Part shown: positions 34,011-45,235 of the stretch, piece by piece | Layout: every line of letters starts with the position of its first letter | Numbering within the stretch: position 1 is the first letter of the stretch | Assembly: GCA_032716605.1 (NCBI GenBank) | Contig: CM064495.1 | Span: forward strand, 41,837,946 to 41,901,945 | Source of the DNA: Paralithodes platypus | Lineage: Eukaryota; Arthropoda; Malacostraca; Decapoda; Lithodidae | Direction: 5' to 3' | Length of the DNA stretch: 64,000 nucleotides | Translations under genes and position numbers: made by a program | The notes under the pieces: model-generated | The model's input: the letters and a program-made list of their open reading frames with translations, nothing else | Database searches by the model: none | What the model was told of the DNA's origin: nothing

Positions 34011-34392
34011 CAGTAGGGTCTCACATAAAACGAGTATATGGTCGATAAACGAGGGCGTTTTATGCGATTTTGTTTTATGTGAACACAGCATTTTGGTGGC
34101 CCAATATCGTCAATGTTCACTGGAAGCGTAAATTTCCGTCAGGAGCGTACGATATTTCGTACGTTTTGTACGATATTTCGGCGTTCTATATGAAAGCGTA
34201 CGATATTTCGTACGTTTTGTACGATATTTTGGCGCTCTATATGAAAACTCCTCGGATTTGCCCCACTTTGGCGGCGGACTCGTTTTATGTGATCACATTC
34301 GTTCTGATCGAAAATTAAATATTAATATTTTAGGTTGCTCGTTTTAATCGAGACTCGTTTTATGCGAACACGTTTTATGCGGGACCCTACTG
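34011..34392. mobile_element. Mariner-like MITE (CAGTAGGGTCTCAC family), uninterrupted copy
   Basis: 382 bp, TA-flanked (34009-34010, 34393-34394). Inverted ends CAGTAGGGTCTCACATAAAA and GCGGGACCCTACTG. The centre has repeated TACGATATTTCGTACG palindromes. It provides the empty site for the TTAA insertion in the copy at 8510-9360. Confidence 0.88.
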
Positions 34393-34429
34393 TACCAATT
34401 TGTGATGGTCGACCATGAGCGGACATCCA

Positions 34430-34620
34430 CTCATGGTTGACTGGTTACGGTGCCCAACTCTCTCAAATCTACCTGGATTGAATGGGTTTGAATCCTGGTC
34501 AGGATACCTCTCTCTTAAATATTGGTATAACTCGAAGGCTATCCCAATTAGCTTTTTGACTACAGGACTGTCCTTAACTGCAAAAAAATCTAAATGTGGC
34601 TAGAATAAACTGAAAAAAGA
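34430..34620 (+). mobile_element. Possible tRNA-derived SINE
   Basis: GACTGGTTACGGTGCCCAAC and GGGTTTGAATCCTGGT have the spacing and look of A and B boxes. The body after it ends in A-rich sequence near 34615. Only one copy is seen, so the call is weak. Confidence 0.35.
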
Positions 34621-34708
34621 CATGAGCCTTACTGAAAGAGTTAATGCAATGTTCTTTATTGTTACTGACATAGTGCAGGTTTAGGCCTTTCATATATTTA
34701 TCCCTTAA

Positions 34709-35107
34709 CCCTCCTCTAGCGGGTGCTCTGTGGCCGTTTTGGGCCTTTCTGGGCCGTTCTGACTGCTATATCAACCATCAGTATGAAAGGAACTGTATTG
34801 CGCCGAAAACTAGGTGGAAATCGCTACACAATGACGCCACATACAGCTACGTAGCACTCGTGGAGCACTGACAGTGTTACCTCGAAGATGGAAGTTTAGC
34901 TGATTTTGCTACCTTGCTCACTTTTAGCGAACTATTGGTTACACTGTCATCCTCACGCGCGGTGAGGGAACTGGAGTTAGTGTGGGCCGGGAGGCCACAG
35001 ATGTCGGACGTATGGATCATTACTATCCCACCCATTTTCACTCGATTTCCACCCGTTTTTTGCCAGTTTTTTCAACTCGACTTATGTTGCGCGCCGATCT
35101 TTAAGGG
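34709..35107. mobile_element. TTAA-flanked element
   Basis: TTAA at 34705-34708 and 35108-35111, ends CCCTCCTCTAGCGGG and CTTTAAGGG. It shares GCGCCGATCT-type and CACTCG-type blocks with no other copy here. Non-coding. Confidence 0.72.
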
Positions 35108-35335
35108 TTAATCTGTCTTTGGAAGAAAAATTATTTAGCATATAGTAAATGACAGTTGCAAGCAAAATTTCTACCCCTCTAAATATAGCAGAGTTGGAAT
35201 TTTGACAATTTTTCAAGACCTTATGTGGTCCTATAGTTACATAATCTAAGCTGTATTGTTACCATTGTTTGGTAGGTGACAGCTAATGAGGAATTACCCA
35301 ACCATATTGCTAAATCATCATTCTTTATTTGACAG

Positions 35336-35517
35336 TGTTCTGAGAGTAACTGCCAGCGACGGTTCACAACTATCTATAACTTGAACACCCACCTAAGACT
35401 ACACCAACGCCCCAAGTGTTGGATGTGTTCGCTGCCTGAGTGTACCCTGGCCTTCCACACACGTCGCCAGCTGGAGGTCCACATGAAGACGCACAAGGAT
35501 GTTGAGGCACCGTACAA
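35336..35517 (+). CDS. ZXDC: ZXD-like gene, coding exon 6 (fingers 3 and 4)
   Basis: Encodes about residues 1041-1100. It contains finger 3 (C-x4-C, FTTIYNLNTHLRLH) and finger 4, whose first cysteines lie in a C-x2-C-x4-C cluster (CWMCSLPEC), so the ligand pair is ambiguous; vertebrate fourth fingers use C-x2-C. Acceptor TTTGACAG at 35335. I chose donor GTCAGT at 35518 because it gives phase 2 and restores the linker APYKC with exon 7. A closer GT at 35512 would break the frame. Confidence 0.88.
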
Positions 35518-35572
35518 GTCAGTTCTATGTAGCAAATTCAGTAATGTACAGTTGTATGCATGAGTAGCTGTT

Positions 35573-35647
35573 GTTGTTGTTGTTGTTGTTGTTCCCCAAG
35601 CTGCCTGGCCGAACAGCCCCAAGGCCCCGAGCAATTCCAAGGCCGTT
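35573..35647 (-). mobile_element. 75-bp tail-only retroinsertion with 10-bp TSD
   Basis: Only the (TTG)n tail and CCCCAAGCTGCCTGGCCGAA segment of the LINE/SINE family are present, flanked by AGTAGCTGTT at 35563-35572 and 35648-35657. It is 55 bases from the exon 6 donor. Confidence 0.8.
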
Positions 35648-35703
35648 AGTAGCTGTTAAACATCTTTATAATACCATAATTATGAGACCGTTAAAATTGC
35701 TAA

Positions 35704-35704
<1 letters not shown>

Positions 35705-35799
<95 letters not shown>

Positions 35800-35829
35800 T
35801 TTATTTATTTTTTTATTTTTTTATTTTTT
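35705..35829. repeat. (ATT)n microsatellite
   Basis: More than 30 ATT units followed by T-rich sequence. It creates a spurious poly-tyrosine reading frame. Confidence 0.95.
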
Positions 35830-36280
35830 TAATGGATTTTTACCGTAAGAGCCCGTGTGGCCATCATGCAAGCAATATAAAGTTTTCACCGCGGGGCCCG
35901 GATGGCCTACGTGAAGGCAAATGGTTATTACATGGCTTAAAACCGCACTAGAGAAAGCAAAGTTTTGTTATCATGGCGGGCGGTCTTCAGCACGCACAGT
36001 CAGTCGGTCAATCAGCTGACTCGGGACGAAAAGCAATCGATAAATTTATTTTCAGTCCGAATCGATGCATGAAAGCAGTGGCCAATAACTTAAGAATATA
36101 TATAATGGTGAAATAATCATTAATCGATATAAGCAATAGTTGACCAAGAGTAATTCAACTGAAGCCCTAGCTGCCTGACCGGCAGTCGAGCAATCGATAG
36201 AGTTAGGTCACGAGACCAAAACCCCTGTCGGAAGATAACACTGAGTGCTATCTCGTATACATACATACATACAAGTTTAA

Positions 36281-36740
36281 CCCTTCTGGCCCGGGCTCGC
36301 TATCCTAAGGACGTTGTTGAGATCCAAACGTCTATGCCAAGGCTACCGTATCTTTGTTATTTCAACTGCTAGAAAATTCCCACGCATCTCTAAACGTACT
36401 GCGGTTTCCAATCTGTTTCCAATTGAGTAGAGCTCTCTAAGTCGACTGGTTCAGTTGTGATGACGATTTCCGTGGAGAGAGTTTCGACGTGATGTTAGCA
36501 ATATGACACACTTTTCATCACTAAATCTGTCTTAGCAGACCACACAACAACAAAGCTCCGACGTCTGCTTGCTTTCGGAGGTGCGCGCGTCGCCTCCGAC
36601 CAGCTGTGTTTACATACGTCGGACACACGGCTTTCAAAACACGCTTAATAGGCTTTCAAGCTTACAGATTACAAGGGGACACCCAGGCTCCTGCCCATCT
36701 TCCGCAGTGTCCTTTTAAAATGCTGCCCGGGCGGGAAGGG
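36281..36740. mobile_element. TTAA-flanked element
   Basis: TTAA at 36277-36280 and 36741-36744, ends CCCTTCTGGCCCGGG and GGGCGGGAAGGG. Same family and orientation as 26857-27336, sharing GTTCAGTTGTGATGACGATT and ACATACGTCGGAC-type blocks. Confidence 0.85.
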
Positions 36741-36869
36741 TTAAAGACCGTTTTGTCCACAGAGAATGTGGTTACAGTCTCACGTCCTAAATGGTGGCTT
36801 TCCAGGCGACCTTTCAAGGGCTGCCTCTGTTGTCAAGTTCTTTATTTTGTGATCGGACCGGAGTGCCTG

Positions 36870-37195
36870 ATCCCACGTCATTCTAGGTCTACCCCTACGC
36901 ACAGCTTCCCCCACGTTCGCAGTCCTTCATTTTTCACCCAGCACTGATCCTCCATTCTCTCCACGTGTCCAAACCAACCAAGTCGGCTTATGCGCATCAC
37001 TTCACTGACACTCATAATGCCCAGACACCTTCTTAATTCCTCACTCGATACCCCGTCCCTTAGGTTAACCCCACATATCCATCTCGCCATTCTCTTCTCA
37101 TTTCGTTCCATTCTATTGACATCCTCCGCTTTAACTGGCCACGTCTCCGAGGCATAGGTCATTGCACTCCTAACACGAGGTACCGTATACACTTT
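36870..37195 (-). pseudogene. LINE reverse-transcriptase C-terminal fragment
   Basis: The minus-strand frame contains TYASETWPVKAEDVNRM, RWICGVNLRDGVSSEELRR and RLGWFGHVERM, typical of the C-terminal end of endonuclease-bearing LINE reverse transcriptases. Both ends are truncated. Confidence 0.75.
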
Positions 37196-37514
37196 CCCTT
37201 TAAGGTGAAGTGGGAGTCCTCTTATGGTCAGGAGTTGGACACCTCTAAACCTCCCCAGCCACTTCTGACTCTAGCAATGGAGCCAGCTTCAGCGCCACCT
37301 CCGGCGGAAACTGTATCGCCCAAATAGCAGAATTTATTCACACACTCCAGTGCTATACTGTCAAAATCAACACTCCTGATCTAGGTTAGGCCATTTAATT
37401 GTGGAGATATGAATATGCGAATATCATGAAATTCACTAAAAACAGACAGATCTCAAGCCCGCGAAAGTGCAAACCCCGTCGTATTCCAAGGGCTAATTGT
37501 TATAAAGTATTACA

Positions 37515-37750
37515 TTAGTGTTTCAGAATTATTGTTGCGTTGTTATGTGTGCGATTAGTTTGCTTGGGAAACAGATTAACTTGCTCATGTAGTAATGTAC
37601 ACCCTATGTGGTGGATTGTGTTGTTTTATTTCAATTTTTTTTTTTTAGTAAGCGTTGTTTCCACATCGCAATTTTGATTAGTTATTTTGCCTTTATATTG
37701 TCTTTGTCCCAGTTTTTGTTTGTTTAGTTTGCAAGTTTTACATTTTAATC
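37515..37750 (+). mobile_element. Penelope-like element 3' fragment
   Basis: Matches the element 3' UTR from GTGTGCGATTAGTTTGCTTG to the tail TTTGCAAGTTTTACATTTTA. Confidence 0.78.
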
Positions 37751-38189
37751 CTTATTCAATTATCCCTCCACTCTAATTACTTCATATATTTTATTTGTCA
37801 TACTATAGCCGCATCCCGCCTGGGCAAAGTGGCCTGCTTGAGTGCAGTGTCTGCAGTGCATATAAATGGTGCTGTAGTGTTGGAGTGGCTGTGATTGTAA
37901 TTAGTGTAATCAACTCCCATCCTGATAGGAGTCAGGCAATCAGGCTAAATACAACACTGGAATCAAACCTATAGGTCACTTATCCTCATAGCCTCCAACC
38001 CCTCTTTGCAGTGATAGACATAAGAGGGTGCAGTAGGCCAGTGTCACATTTACAGTATGAATGTTTGCATCTATTCAGCATAGATTAAGCTGGTTACAGA
38101 CAACACCTATAACCACAGCCACTCCAATAGCACAGTAACATTAACATGTACTGCACCAAACTACACATGACAAGCGTCTATGTGGGTTA

Positions 38190-38350
38190 TTCTTCTTGTA
38201 TGGGGAGGGGGAGGGTATCCATTTGGACCAATGAGGAAAATATAAGAATACGCCCCACGTGTCTACAGCGTGTCTCAAGAGGGGGCAACTAAAAGGGAGA
38301 TGACATAAGTCTGGGTCACTTCATTTTATTTGGTTCATTGTAGCTACGGG
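38190..38350 (+). repeat. Dispersed repeat (GGCAACTAAA...GATGACA family)
   Basis: Shares the block GGGGCAACTAAAAGGG-AGATGACATAAGTC-type sequence with 44597-44680 and 58985-59130, including a following GTAGCTA...ACACCAGA segment. Origin unknown; probably a retroelement 3' region. Confidence 0.6.
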
Positions 38351-38484
38351 ACACCAGAGTGCCAAATCTAGTCTCTGGAATAACTGCTCTTACCCTGGAG
38401 GGCTGCCTTGTGGCACTTGGGATGGTTCCATGCTTGCATGGAACTGGAGACTTATTTTAAAGTATATTCACCCCCTATCTATCA

Positions 38485-38605
38485 TGACACCCACCCACCC
38501 ACCCTCCCACCCACCCACCCACCCACCCACCCACCCACCCACCACCCACCCTCCCACCCACCCACCCACCCACCCACTTACTTACTTACTTACTTACTTG
38601 ACGGT
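38485..38605. repeat. (CCCA)n and (TTAC)n microsatellites
   Basis: A long CCCA array followed by (TTAC)n. The proline-histidine-threonine open frames over it are artefacts. Confidence 0.95.
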
Positions 38606-38901
38606 ATGTATGTGTAAGCTGTATGTATTTGTTTTTCTTCTATGTGTATGAAGGAGACATAAGGCAAAGCTGCCTGTAACTAGTGTCTTCCCCAAAGTTG
38701 AAAGAGTGGCAGAGAGCCAAATTCAAGGTATGTTGGAGTCAAAACATGTATAGGTATACAGTATGTATACTTATACTGTATGTACAGTGGGTGTATGTAA
38801 TGGGGGATGAGAGAGATGTGGATGGTTGGGTAGATATATCAATAGATAGATAGACAAGAGATAGATTACTTGTTACCACTTGTCCTGTGTTGTTTGCTCA
38901 G

Positions 38902-39094
38902 ATGTGGTGTGGATAGCTGCAGCAAGTCGTACTTCACCCCAAACTCCCTGACGTCCCACATGCGGAGCCACCACAAGGAGGAGGAGCTGCGGTGTCAGTG
39001 GAATGGCTGCGGGAAAAAGTTTGACAAGCCTTGCCGACTCAAAGCACACATGAGGGTACACACTGGACAACGGCCATTTGTCTGTACTTATGAG
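38902..39094 (+). CDS. ZXDC: ZXD-like gene, coding exon 7 (fingers 5 and 6, start of 7)
   Basis: Encodes about residues 1101-1165. It holds two complete C-x4-C-x12-H-x3-H fingers, the second (CGKKFDKPCRLKAHMRVH) strongly recalling the CSKQYDKACRLKIHLRSH finger of vertebrate ZXD proteins, followed by the TGQRPF linker and the first cysteine of finger 7. Acceptor TGCTCAG at 38901; donor GTCAGT at 39095. It ends in phase 0. Confidence 0.91.
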
Positions 39095-39180
39095 GTCAGT
39101 GCTAACCTTGGTTAAGTAGATACATGTACAGTCCTTCCTCACAGTACACAAGTTTATAGGCGACACTTAACCTCGCATAC

Positions 39181-39335
39181 TATGAATTCATATTTGTTTT
39201 CACCAACCCACCAATTAATTTACAAATAAACCTAACTAATGAAATCAATGAAAGTAATGAATACATGTGGTACTCCCAAGGACACAAACCTAGGATACTC
39301 ACACCGAAATTCCGTACACTAAGCACTAGGCTATC
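39181..39335 (-). mobile_element. tRNA-derived SINE (same family as 31907-32046)
   Basis: On the minus strand it reads TAGCCTAGTGCTTAGTGTAC, GGTGTGAGTATCCTAGG and the same body ending near AACAAATATGAATTC. It keeps a longer 5' head than the copy at 31907. Confidence 0.75.
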
Positions 39336-39678
39336 AAGACAGTATCTTATGGCAAAAAAAAAATATAATAGACACCCCTTCCGAAATCCAACCCCTTTAC
39401 GGATTTATAATTTTAAACTTTACAAAGATATAATTTTAAACATGATAGCAGTAACAACTATAGAAGCACTTGGATACCTGTGCCTACGCTGGTTCATTTT
39501 TCTTCAGGATTTGGGTTTCAGGATATGATTCAGATTGCCTCCTAAAGTGAAACTATTTCTCTCCTATCTGTCCACCAAATTTCATGAAATCGTCCGCATT
39601 TGGAGTTCTGTATTGTGTGTAATTTTGGTCGCCATATTAAATAAAGGACATTGAATAACTAGAGAGTCAAACAGAGTA

Positions 39679-40132
39679 CAGTAAACCCTCGCTAACTCGG
39701 ATTAATTGGGGGGAGACCACTTCCGAGATTCCCGATTTTCCGAGATGTCCGAAGTCCGACTTATGCCCGACTTAAGAGAGGGAAAATTCCGAATTAGAAA
39801 AGGAAAATCCGCGTCAGAGAAAATTGAGATCACTTTTTTTTTTTTTTTTACATGTGAAATTCATCATATTAATGACAAATATGAAACTTATATGTTTTCA
39901 GGGACAGTACAGTACATAGTAATTAAAATATTAACACAATAATTAAAAGACACAGGCTTCAATTCATCCTAAAATCACTTAAAACCGAGTGAGAGAACAT
40001 TGTAAACCGGACACAAAGCCCGTCCAACTCGGAAATTTCCGAGATATACAAGGACATTTCCGAGAGGCCGATGCCATTCCGAGAAGTGCGGGTTTCCGAC
40101 TAAAAAGAGTCCAAGTTAGCGGGGATTTACTG
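39679..40132. mobile_element. Mariner-like MITE (CAGTAAACCCTCGCTAAC family)
   Basis: TA-flanked; the left end CAGTAAACCCTCGCTAACTC is mirrored by GTTAGCGGGGATTTACTG. The interior has several TCCGA motifs in both orientations. Non-coding. Confidence 0.85.
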
Positions 40133-40139
40133 TAATTCA

Positions 40140-40545
40140 AATGATTCCTCGACTAAGAATTAAACCATATGAGGAACGACTAAAAAGGTTAAACCTGTTT
40201 AACTTGACAAACTGGAGAACAAGAGGGGACCTAATCCAAGTTTTTAAAATAATCAAATGGACGAAAATAAGTACAGTACTTCATAATGGATAAGTACAGT
40301 ACTTCATAATGGATAACAAATTACACAAATAATAGTTACAAAATTGTCAGAAAGGCGTTTCATTCACATGAAGCGAAGCACTTTTCTTTTTCAATAGAGT
40401 ACTGTAGTCAACTTATGGAACAAATTGCTTAGAATGTTGTAGAGTGCCATGCAGTCCAGGTATTTAAATATCGCTTACATAAATATCTTGTCATGAATCC
40501 CCGCCTGCTGCATTTGTGCCCGGGTAATGTATCAATATTGTTCAT
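40140..40545 (+). pseudogene. CR1-like LINE C-terminal remnant
   Basis: Degenerate frame with PYEERLKRLNLFNLTNWRTR and GDLIQVFKIIK, a signature of CR1-group reverse-transcriptase C-termini, followed by decayed sequence. Confidence 0.65.
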
Positions 40546-40554
40546 AGTACTGTA

Positions 40555-41005
40555 CAGTCCATCCTCCTATAACACGACTATATGGGCGGCAGAGCCCGTC
40601 GCGCTGTAGGAATTCGCGTTATAGGAATAACAGTATATGGAGATAATTCTATATGGGTCTGCGCCCTACAATTTTGCCCCTTTTTTTCTGGATTTCTTGC
40701 TAAACAAACACCTATATTACCTACCAGATATCATCAAGCCATTAACAAATATAAAAAGACATCACTTGTCGTAAAACTAACGAAGAAAAATTGGTCGATC
40801 CGACCCTCGCACTACAGTACATGGAATTCGCTCTATGCAATCGCGTATACATACGGTGGCAATACGGCGGTAAACAAAAGTGACCGATTGGTCATAGGAA
40901 AGACCTAGAATATATCAAAATGTATGAATATTTAATAAAGAAATTAGTTAGAAAATTATAGAATATACAATATTTAAAGGAGGATCGTGTTATAGGAGGA
41001 TAGAG
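40555..41005. mobile_element. Mariner-like MITE (CAGTCCATCCTCCTATAAC family)
   Basis: The left end CAGTCCATCCTCCTATAACA is the inverse of TGTTATAGGAGGATAGAG at the right, with TA at both sides. The right end is partly duplicated at 41033-41070 after a (GTAT)n run. Confidence 0.78.
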
Positions 41006-41199
41006 TATGTATGTATGTATGTATGTATGTATATTTAAAGGAGGATCGTGTTATAGGAGGATAGAGTGTATATGTATGTATGTATATCTTCATTCTGTCA
41101 TTCTCTTATTCTTATTAGATAGAAATATTAGCTATATACAGTATTTACTACATTATTATAAGAGATCAGTATTTATAATGTACTGTATATTATTTTCAG

Positions 41200-41374
41200 G
41201 GTTGTAATTGGTCATTCCAAAGTGCCAGTAAGTTGAGTCGGCATCAACGTAAACACACTAACGACCGCAAATTTACGTGTCCTATCTGCCAGAAGTCTTT
41301 CCTACGCTCTGAGCACCTCAAGGGACATCTCCTTATTCACACGGGTGTCAGGAATTTCCAGTGCCCTATTGAAA
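41200..41374 (+). CDS. ZXDC: ZXD-like gene, coding exon 8 (fingers 7 and 8, start of 9)
   Basis: Encodes about residues 1166-1223. It completes finger 7 ([19 protein letters not shown]), contains finger 8 of C-x2-C type ([17 protein letters not shown]) and begins finger 9. The SEHLKGH helix matches the AEHLKGH helix of the vertebrate family. Acceptor TTTTCAG at 41199; donor GTGAGT at 41375; ends in phase 1. Confidence 0.91.
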
Positions 41375-41739
41375 GTGAGTTGAATATTTTATTTTGTACT
41401 TCGTAATAGACTAATAGAGTGCCCTTAGTGATCCTTGGTCTCTAGATCTTCTCCTGGGCGACCTAGATGTGTGTGAATTTGTGTTTTTTTGTTGTGTTGC
41501 GTTGTCCCTGTTCGGGCTCTTTTCTCGAGTCGGTCACCCCCCAGCTAAACAAAAAATGTATATATATATATGTGCCTGAGTATATAGATATATAGACTAA
41601 TCTATCTGTCCTTATATTACCAGACACCTTAATCCTCGAGGGGTTGGCCACAAATGTTTAAACCCCCATGCTCGAGAATATTTATTTATTTATTTTTTTA
41701 TCCTACCATATTGAAGATTTGTCTTCTTGCTAGTGTGTA

Positions 41740-42290
41740 CAAAGAAATTTCACTTCGCATATAAGTTCGGTAAAACAGCTACACTTATGGGATCGTTTAA
41801 GAGCACTGAAACTGTACTCGCTGGAACGTAGACGAGAACGTTACCTAATAATATACACGTGGAAAATCGCAGAGGGTTTAGTACCAAACCTACATACTCC
41901 GATAGTCATGAAATTCAGTGATAGGAGAGGCTGGGAATGCAATATTCCCCGGATGAATAACAGGGGTGCTATGGGCTCTCTGCGAGAGGGCTGGTTATCA
42001 CACAGAGGCCCACGTCTCTTCAACAAACTCCCACGGCGAGTAAGAGACATGAGGGGCGTCTCTTTAGACAACTTCAAGAGAGCCCTCGATGCCGAACTGC
42101 AAAAAGTGCCAGACGAGCCCATCTTCGCAAGGGAGCGTGCTGTCTCTTCAAACAGTCTGCTGCACCAAAACACAACCCACAACGAGGGGCGACGCGCTCC
42201 TCGGTGCTGCTAGGAGAGTGGCGAACACAACCTTAGGTGACCTTAGGTTAGGTGTGTAATACAGTTGAGTATAAAGGGTTAAAATGATTG
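41740..42290 (+). pseudogene. LINE reverse-transcriptase C-terminal fragment
   Basis: The frame LWDRLRALKLYSLERRRERY continues to IPRMNNRGAMGSLREGWLSH, GPRLFNKLPRRVRDM and VSLDNFKRALDAELQKVPDE, the usual end of a LINE polyprotein. Stop near 42211, then a (GAT)n-like tail near 42285. Confidence 0.75.
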
Positions 42291-42604
42291 TGATGATGAT
42301 AATGTTCCTCGCTCCTTCTACACTCTGATAACATTGGGTGGTTTGAATTATTAGTACAGTACAGTGGATAACCGACATACGCTTGCATCTACATATGCGA
42401 ATCACACATGGACACTAAATTTTTCATACGTGCCAAAATGTACGATAAGCGCGCACTCGCATCCCAAATTTCTTTATACAACTCTAACCTCCATTTAATG
42501 GATTCCGATTTAACGGATATCGGCAATAACGGTCAAAAAATGTAGGCCGGACAATGGACCCAGCAACGGACATAGTCCGTTGCTATAAAAAAGTTGGAGC
42601 AAAG

Positions 42605-43385
42605 TCCGTTGCTCTATCTATTTATCTCTCTAATGCACCTACCTAAATCCCTTATACATTAACATAACTATGTCTTATTTGGACTTTTTGTAATCTTTGA
42701 ATCATTTCTAATATGATGGAATTGAAAAATATAATATCCTTCCAGCACATAGATAAATAATAAATAAGATAGTCAACAAAATATTTCAACTCTCCCCTCC
42801 GTGCCAGCAGAGACGGAAGATTTAAGTTTGATAGATTTTTTGTTTTGTTTTTTCCCTCGATATACACACTCTTTCTATTTATCTATCTCTCTAATTCATC
42901 TACCTAAATCCCTTATACATTAACATAACTATGTCTTATTTGGACTTTTTGTAATCTTTGAATAATTTCTAATGTGATGGAATTGAAAAATATAATATCC
43001 TTCCAGCACATAGATAAATAATAAATAAGATAGTCAAAAAAATAGTTCAACCCTCCCCTCAGTCTAGACGCCGAGCTTCCGAGACGGAAGATTTACGTTT
43101 GATAGATTTTTTGTTTTGTTTTTTTCCCTCGATATACACACTCTTTCTATCTATCTATCTCTCTAATTCATCTACCTAAATCCCTTATACATTAACATAA
43201 CTATGTCTTATTTGGACTTTTTGTAATCTTTGAATAATTTCTAATGTGATGGAATTGAAAAATATAATATCCTTCCAGCACATAGATAAATAATAAATGA
43301 GATAGTCAACAAAATATTTCAACCCTCCCCTCCATCTATGCGCCGAGCTTCCCAGACGGGAGATTTACGTTTGATAGATTTTTGT
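42605..43385. repeat. About 270-bp tandem repeat, three copies
   Basis: Units begin around 42605, 42875 and 43145 with CTATCTATTTATCTCTCTAA-type sequence, contain CTTATACATTAACATAACTA and TTCCAGCACATAGATAAATA, and end in a (T)n-GTTTT stretch. High identity between units. Confidence 0.88.
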
Positions 43386-43498
43386 TGTTTTTTGTTCCCG
43401 GTATACACAAAATGATGGGGAAATATTATAACATGTTTTTAATTGACATTTGTGTCGTTTTTGCTGATTATGAGTTGGTGGAAAATCTATCTATCTAT

Positions 43499-43966
43499 CT
43501 ATTGCCTGACGCCGTGATCCCCGAAGGGGTGGCCACGAACGAACCGCCCCCATGCACCTCTGTCCCCAGTCAGTCGACGCCCCTCCCCCCAACCAGCACC
43601 GCCTTCGTTCATGTAGTTCCTCACTCCATCCTTCCACCTCATATTCGGTCTACCTCTCCCCCTCTGTCCCTCCACCTCGCTCTCGTACACCCTCTTAGTC
43701 TTTCTCTCGCTTTCCATACGTTCCATATGGCCGAACCATCTCAAGTTGTTCCTTTTCACACTTTCCAGCACATCTACCTCCACACCACACCTCCTTCTTA
43801 CTTCCTCATTAGTCTGTCTATCCCTCCATGTAACTCCGCACGCACTCCTTAAGTAATTCATTTCCACTGCTCTCACTCTTGGTCTGAGTCTCTCAACCAA
43901 CGTCCATGCTTCGCTTCCGTAAGTCAGTGTCGGGATTACCACACTGTCATGCAAGGACTTCTTCAC
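43499..43966 (-). pseudogene. LINE reverse-transcriptase C-terminal fragment
   Basis: The minus-strand frame of 155 residues includes TYGSEAWTLVERLRPRVRAV, WRDRQTNEEVRRRCGVEV, LRWFGHMERM and RGRGRPNMRWKDGV, a standard LINE C-terminus. It starts inside the domain (5'-truncated). Confidence 0.8.
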
Positions 43967-44544
43967 TTCTTCTGGTGGAAAATAAAATCTTTAATTCTAT
44001 CATATCGGAAATGATTCACAGATTATATAGAGACCAATAATATACATTTTTAAGTGTGTTCAATAGTTTTGCATTATCAATAGGGTGTAGCACAAGGGAT
44101 TACCAGGATTTATTTCAGGTACAGTAAAAAAAAGGATGCATAACAGTTAAATGTCACGATCCGGACACCTGTACTCAACACCGAATTTTTCTCAAGGAAT
44201 TTCCGGATTACATCCGGACTGGACAGTATTTAGCAGCAACGGACATTTAGCAGGAACGGACAGGTGCTTGCACGCATTTGTCCGTTAAATGGAGGGTCGA
44301 GTGTATTTAAAAAAAAACATGTAAATGTTTGCTCCCATTATGCTATGTATTTGTCTAGTTAGTATTTTATGACTCCCTACCTCCCTTATAAATTTTTTTT
44401 TTTTTTATTGTTTTTTTATTTTTTTTTATTTTTTATTTTTTTAAAAGGATAATTTATAATGCAATGGGATTGAAATATATATATCCTACCAATGACCCTG
44501 GGTCTCTGGGTTTTCTTCTGGGCGACCTAGATGTATTTTTTTAT

Positions 44545-44637
44545 ACATGCAGTAGACACGTTGGGCATATTCTTATTTTTCCTCTATCATATGGGGAGAG
44601 GAAAAATAATAATATGCCCAACGTGTGTACTGCATGT
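44545..44637. repeat. Long hairpin: 41-base arms with 2 mismatches
   Basis: The left arm 44545-44585 (ACATGCAGTAGACACGTTGG onward) is the inverse of 44597-44637 at 39 of 41 positions, with an 11-base loop. The right arm is the 5' part of a dispersed repeat (see 38190-38350), so the left arm is an inverted duplicate. Confidence 0.88.
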
Positions 44638-44809
44638 CGTAAGGGGCAACTAAAAGGGGGATAACATAAGTCTGTACCACACCAAAATACTTGTTTATCC
44701 ATCTATCTACTTCATTCGATGCTCAGAGCTTGTTCTTTTATTACAAGAGATTTGTATAACTTCCCAATTACATAGTCCATCTAGCCTGTTCACATTAGAT
44801 ACCATTCTG

Positions 44810-44875
44810 TTTTGTCTTTTTACTGTGTTCGTATACGTTTTGGTTTGTTTATTTTGCAAGTTTTACATTATAATA
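44810..44875 (+). mobile_element. Penelope-like element terminal tail
   Basis: Short fragment ending TTTGCAAGTTTTACATTATA; only the tail is present. Confidence 0.55.
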
Positions 44876-44978
44876 GCTTATCTTATGTTTCACTTCTTGA
44901 ATTATCATCCTTCCTTTCAGAAGACAGTCAATTTCTCCAGTTGAACTACACCCTTGCTAACATATTGGAAAAAATTAA

Positions 44979-45208
44979 CTCTTTCAATACGGGTGACGTA
45001 TTTTCTATATCATTCTAGCTACATTTAGACGATTTGATTCAGCTTAGGAAGGATCTGTGGTAGCTATAAGGATTAATTTAGATAGTCTGTAGCCTTTGAT
45101 AGTCTGTAGCCTTTGATAGTCTGTAGCTAGAGGTCCTTCGTAAGCGGAACAAAATCGTCAAAAAGTGGCCAGAAGAAAATCAAAAGGACATTACCCGCAC
45201 TGAAAGGA
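44979..45208. mobile_element. Small TTAA-flanked element
   Basis: TTAA at 44975-44978 and 45209-45212. The left end CTCTTTCAATACGGGTGACG is partly the inverse of the right end ATTACCCGCACTGAAAGGA. It holds a 17-base motif (GATAGTCTGTAGCCTTT) repeated about three times near 45080-45128. It ends 27 bases before exon 9. Confidence 0.72.
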
Positions 45209-45235
45209 TTAATATATTTCTACCTCCATTTTCAG

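Larger units (their letters stand above)
42479..44303. mobile_element. Mariner-like TIR element with internal satellite and LINE fragment
   Basis: The left CAACTCTAACCTCCATTTAA matches the inverse of TTAAATGGAGGGTCGAGTG, flanked by TA. The interior holds three copies of a roughly 270-bp tandem repeat and a minus-strand LINE fragment. Confidence 0.72.

Noticed and set aside
35571..35951. Poly-tyrosine open frame
   Set aside because: Produced by the (ATT)n microsatellite.
38408..38651. Pro/His/Thr-rich open frames
   Set aside because: Produced by the (CCCA)n and (TTAC)n arrays.
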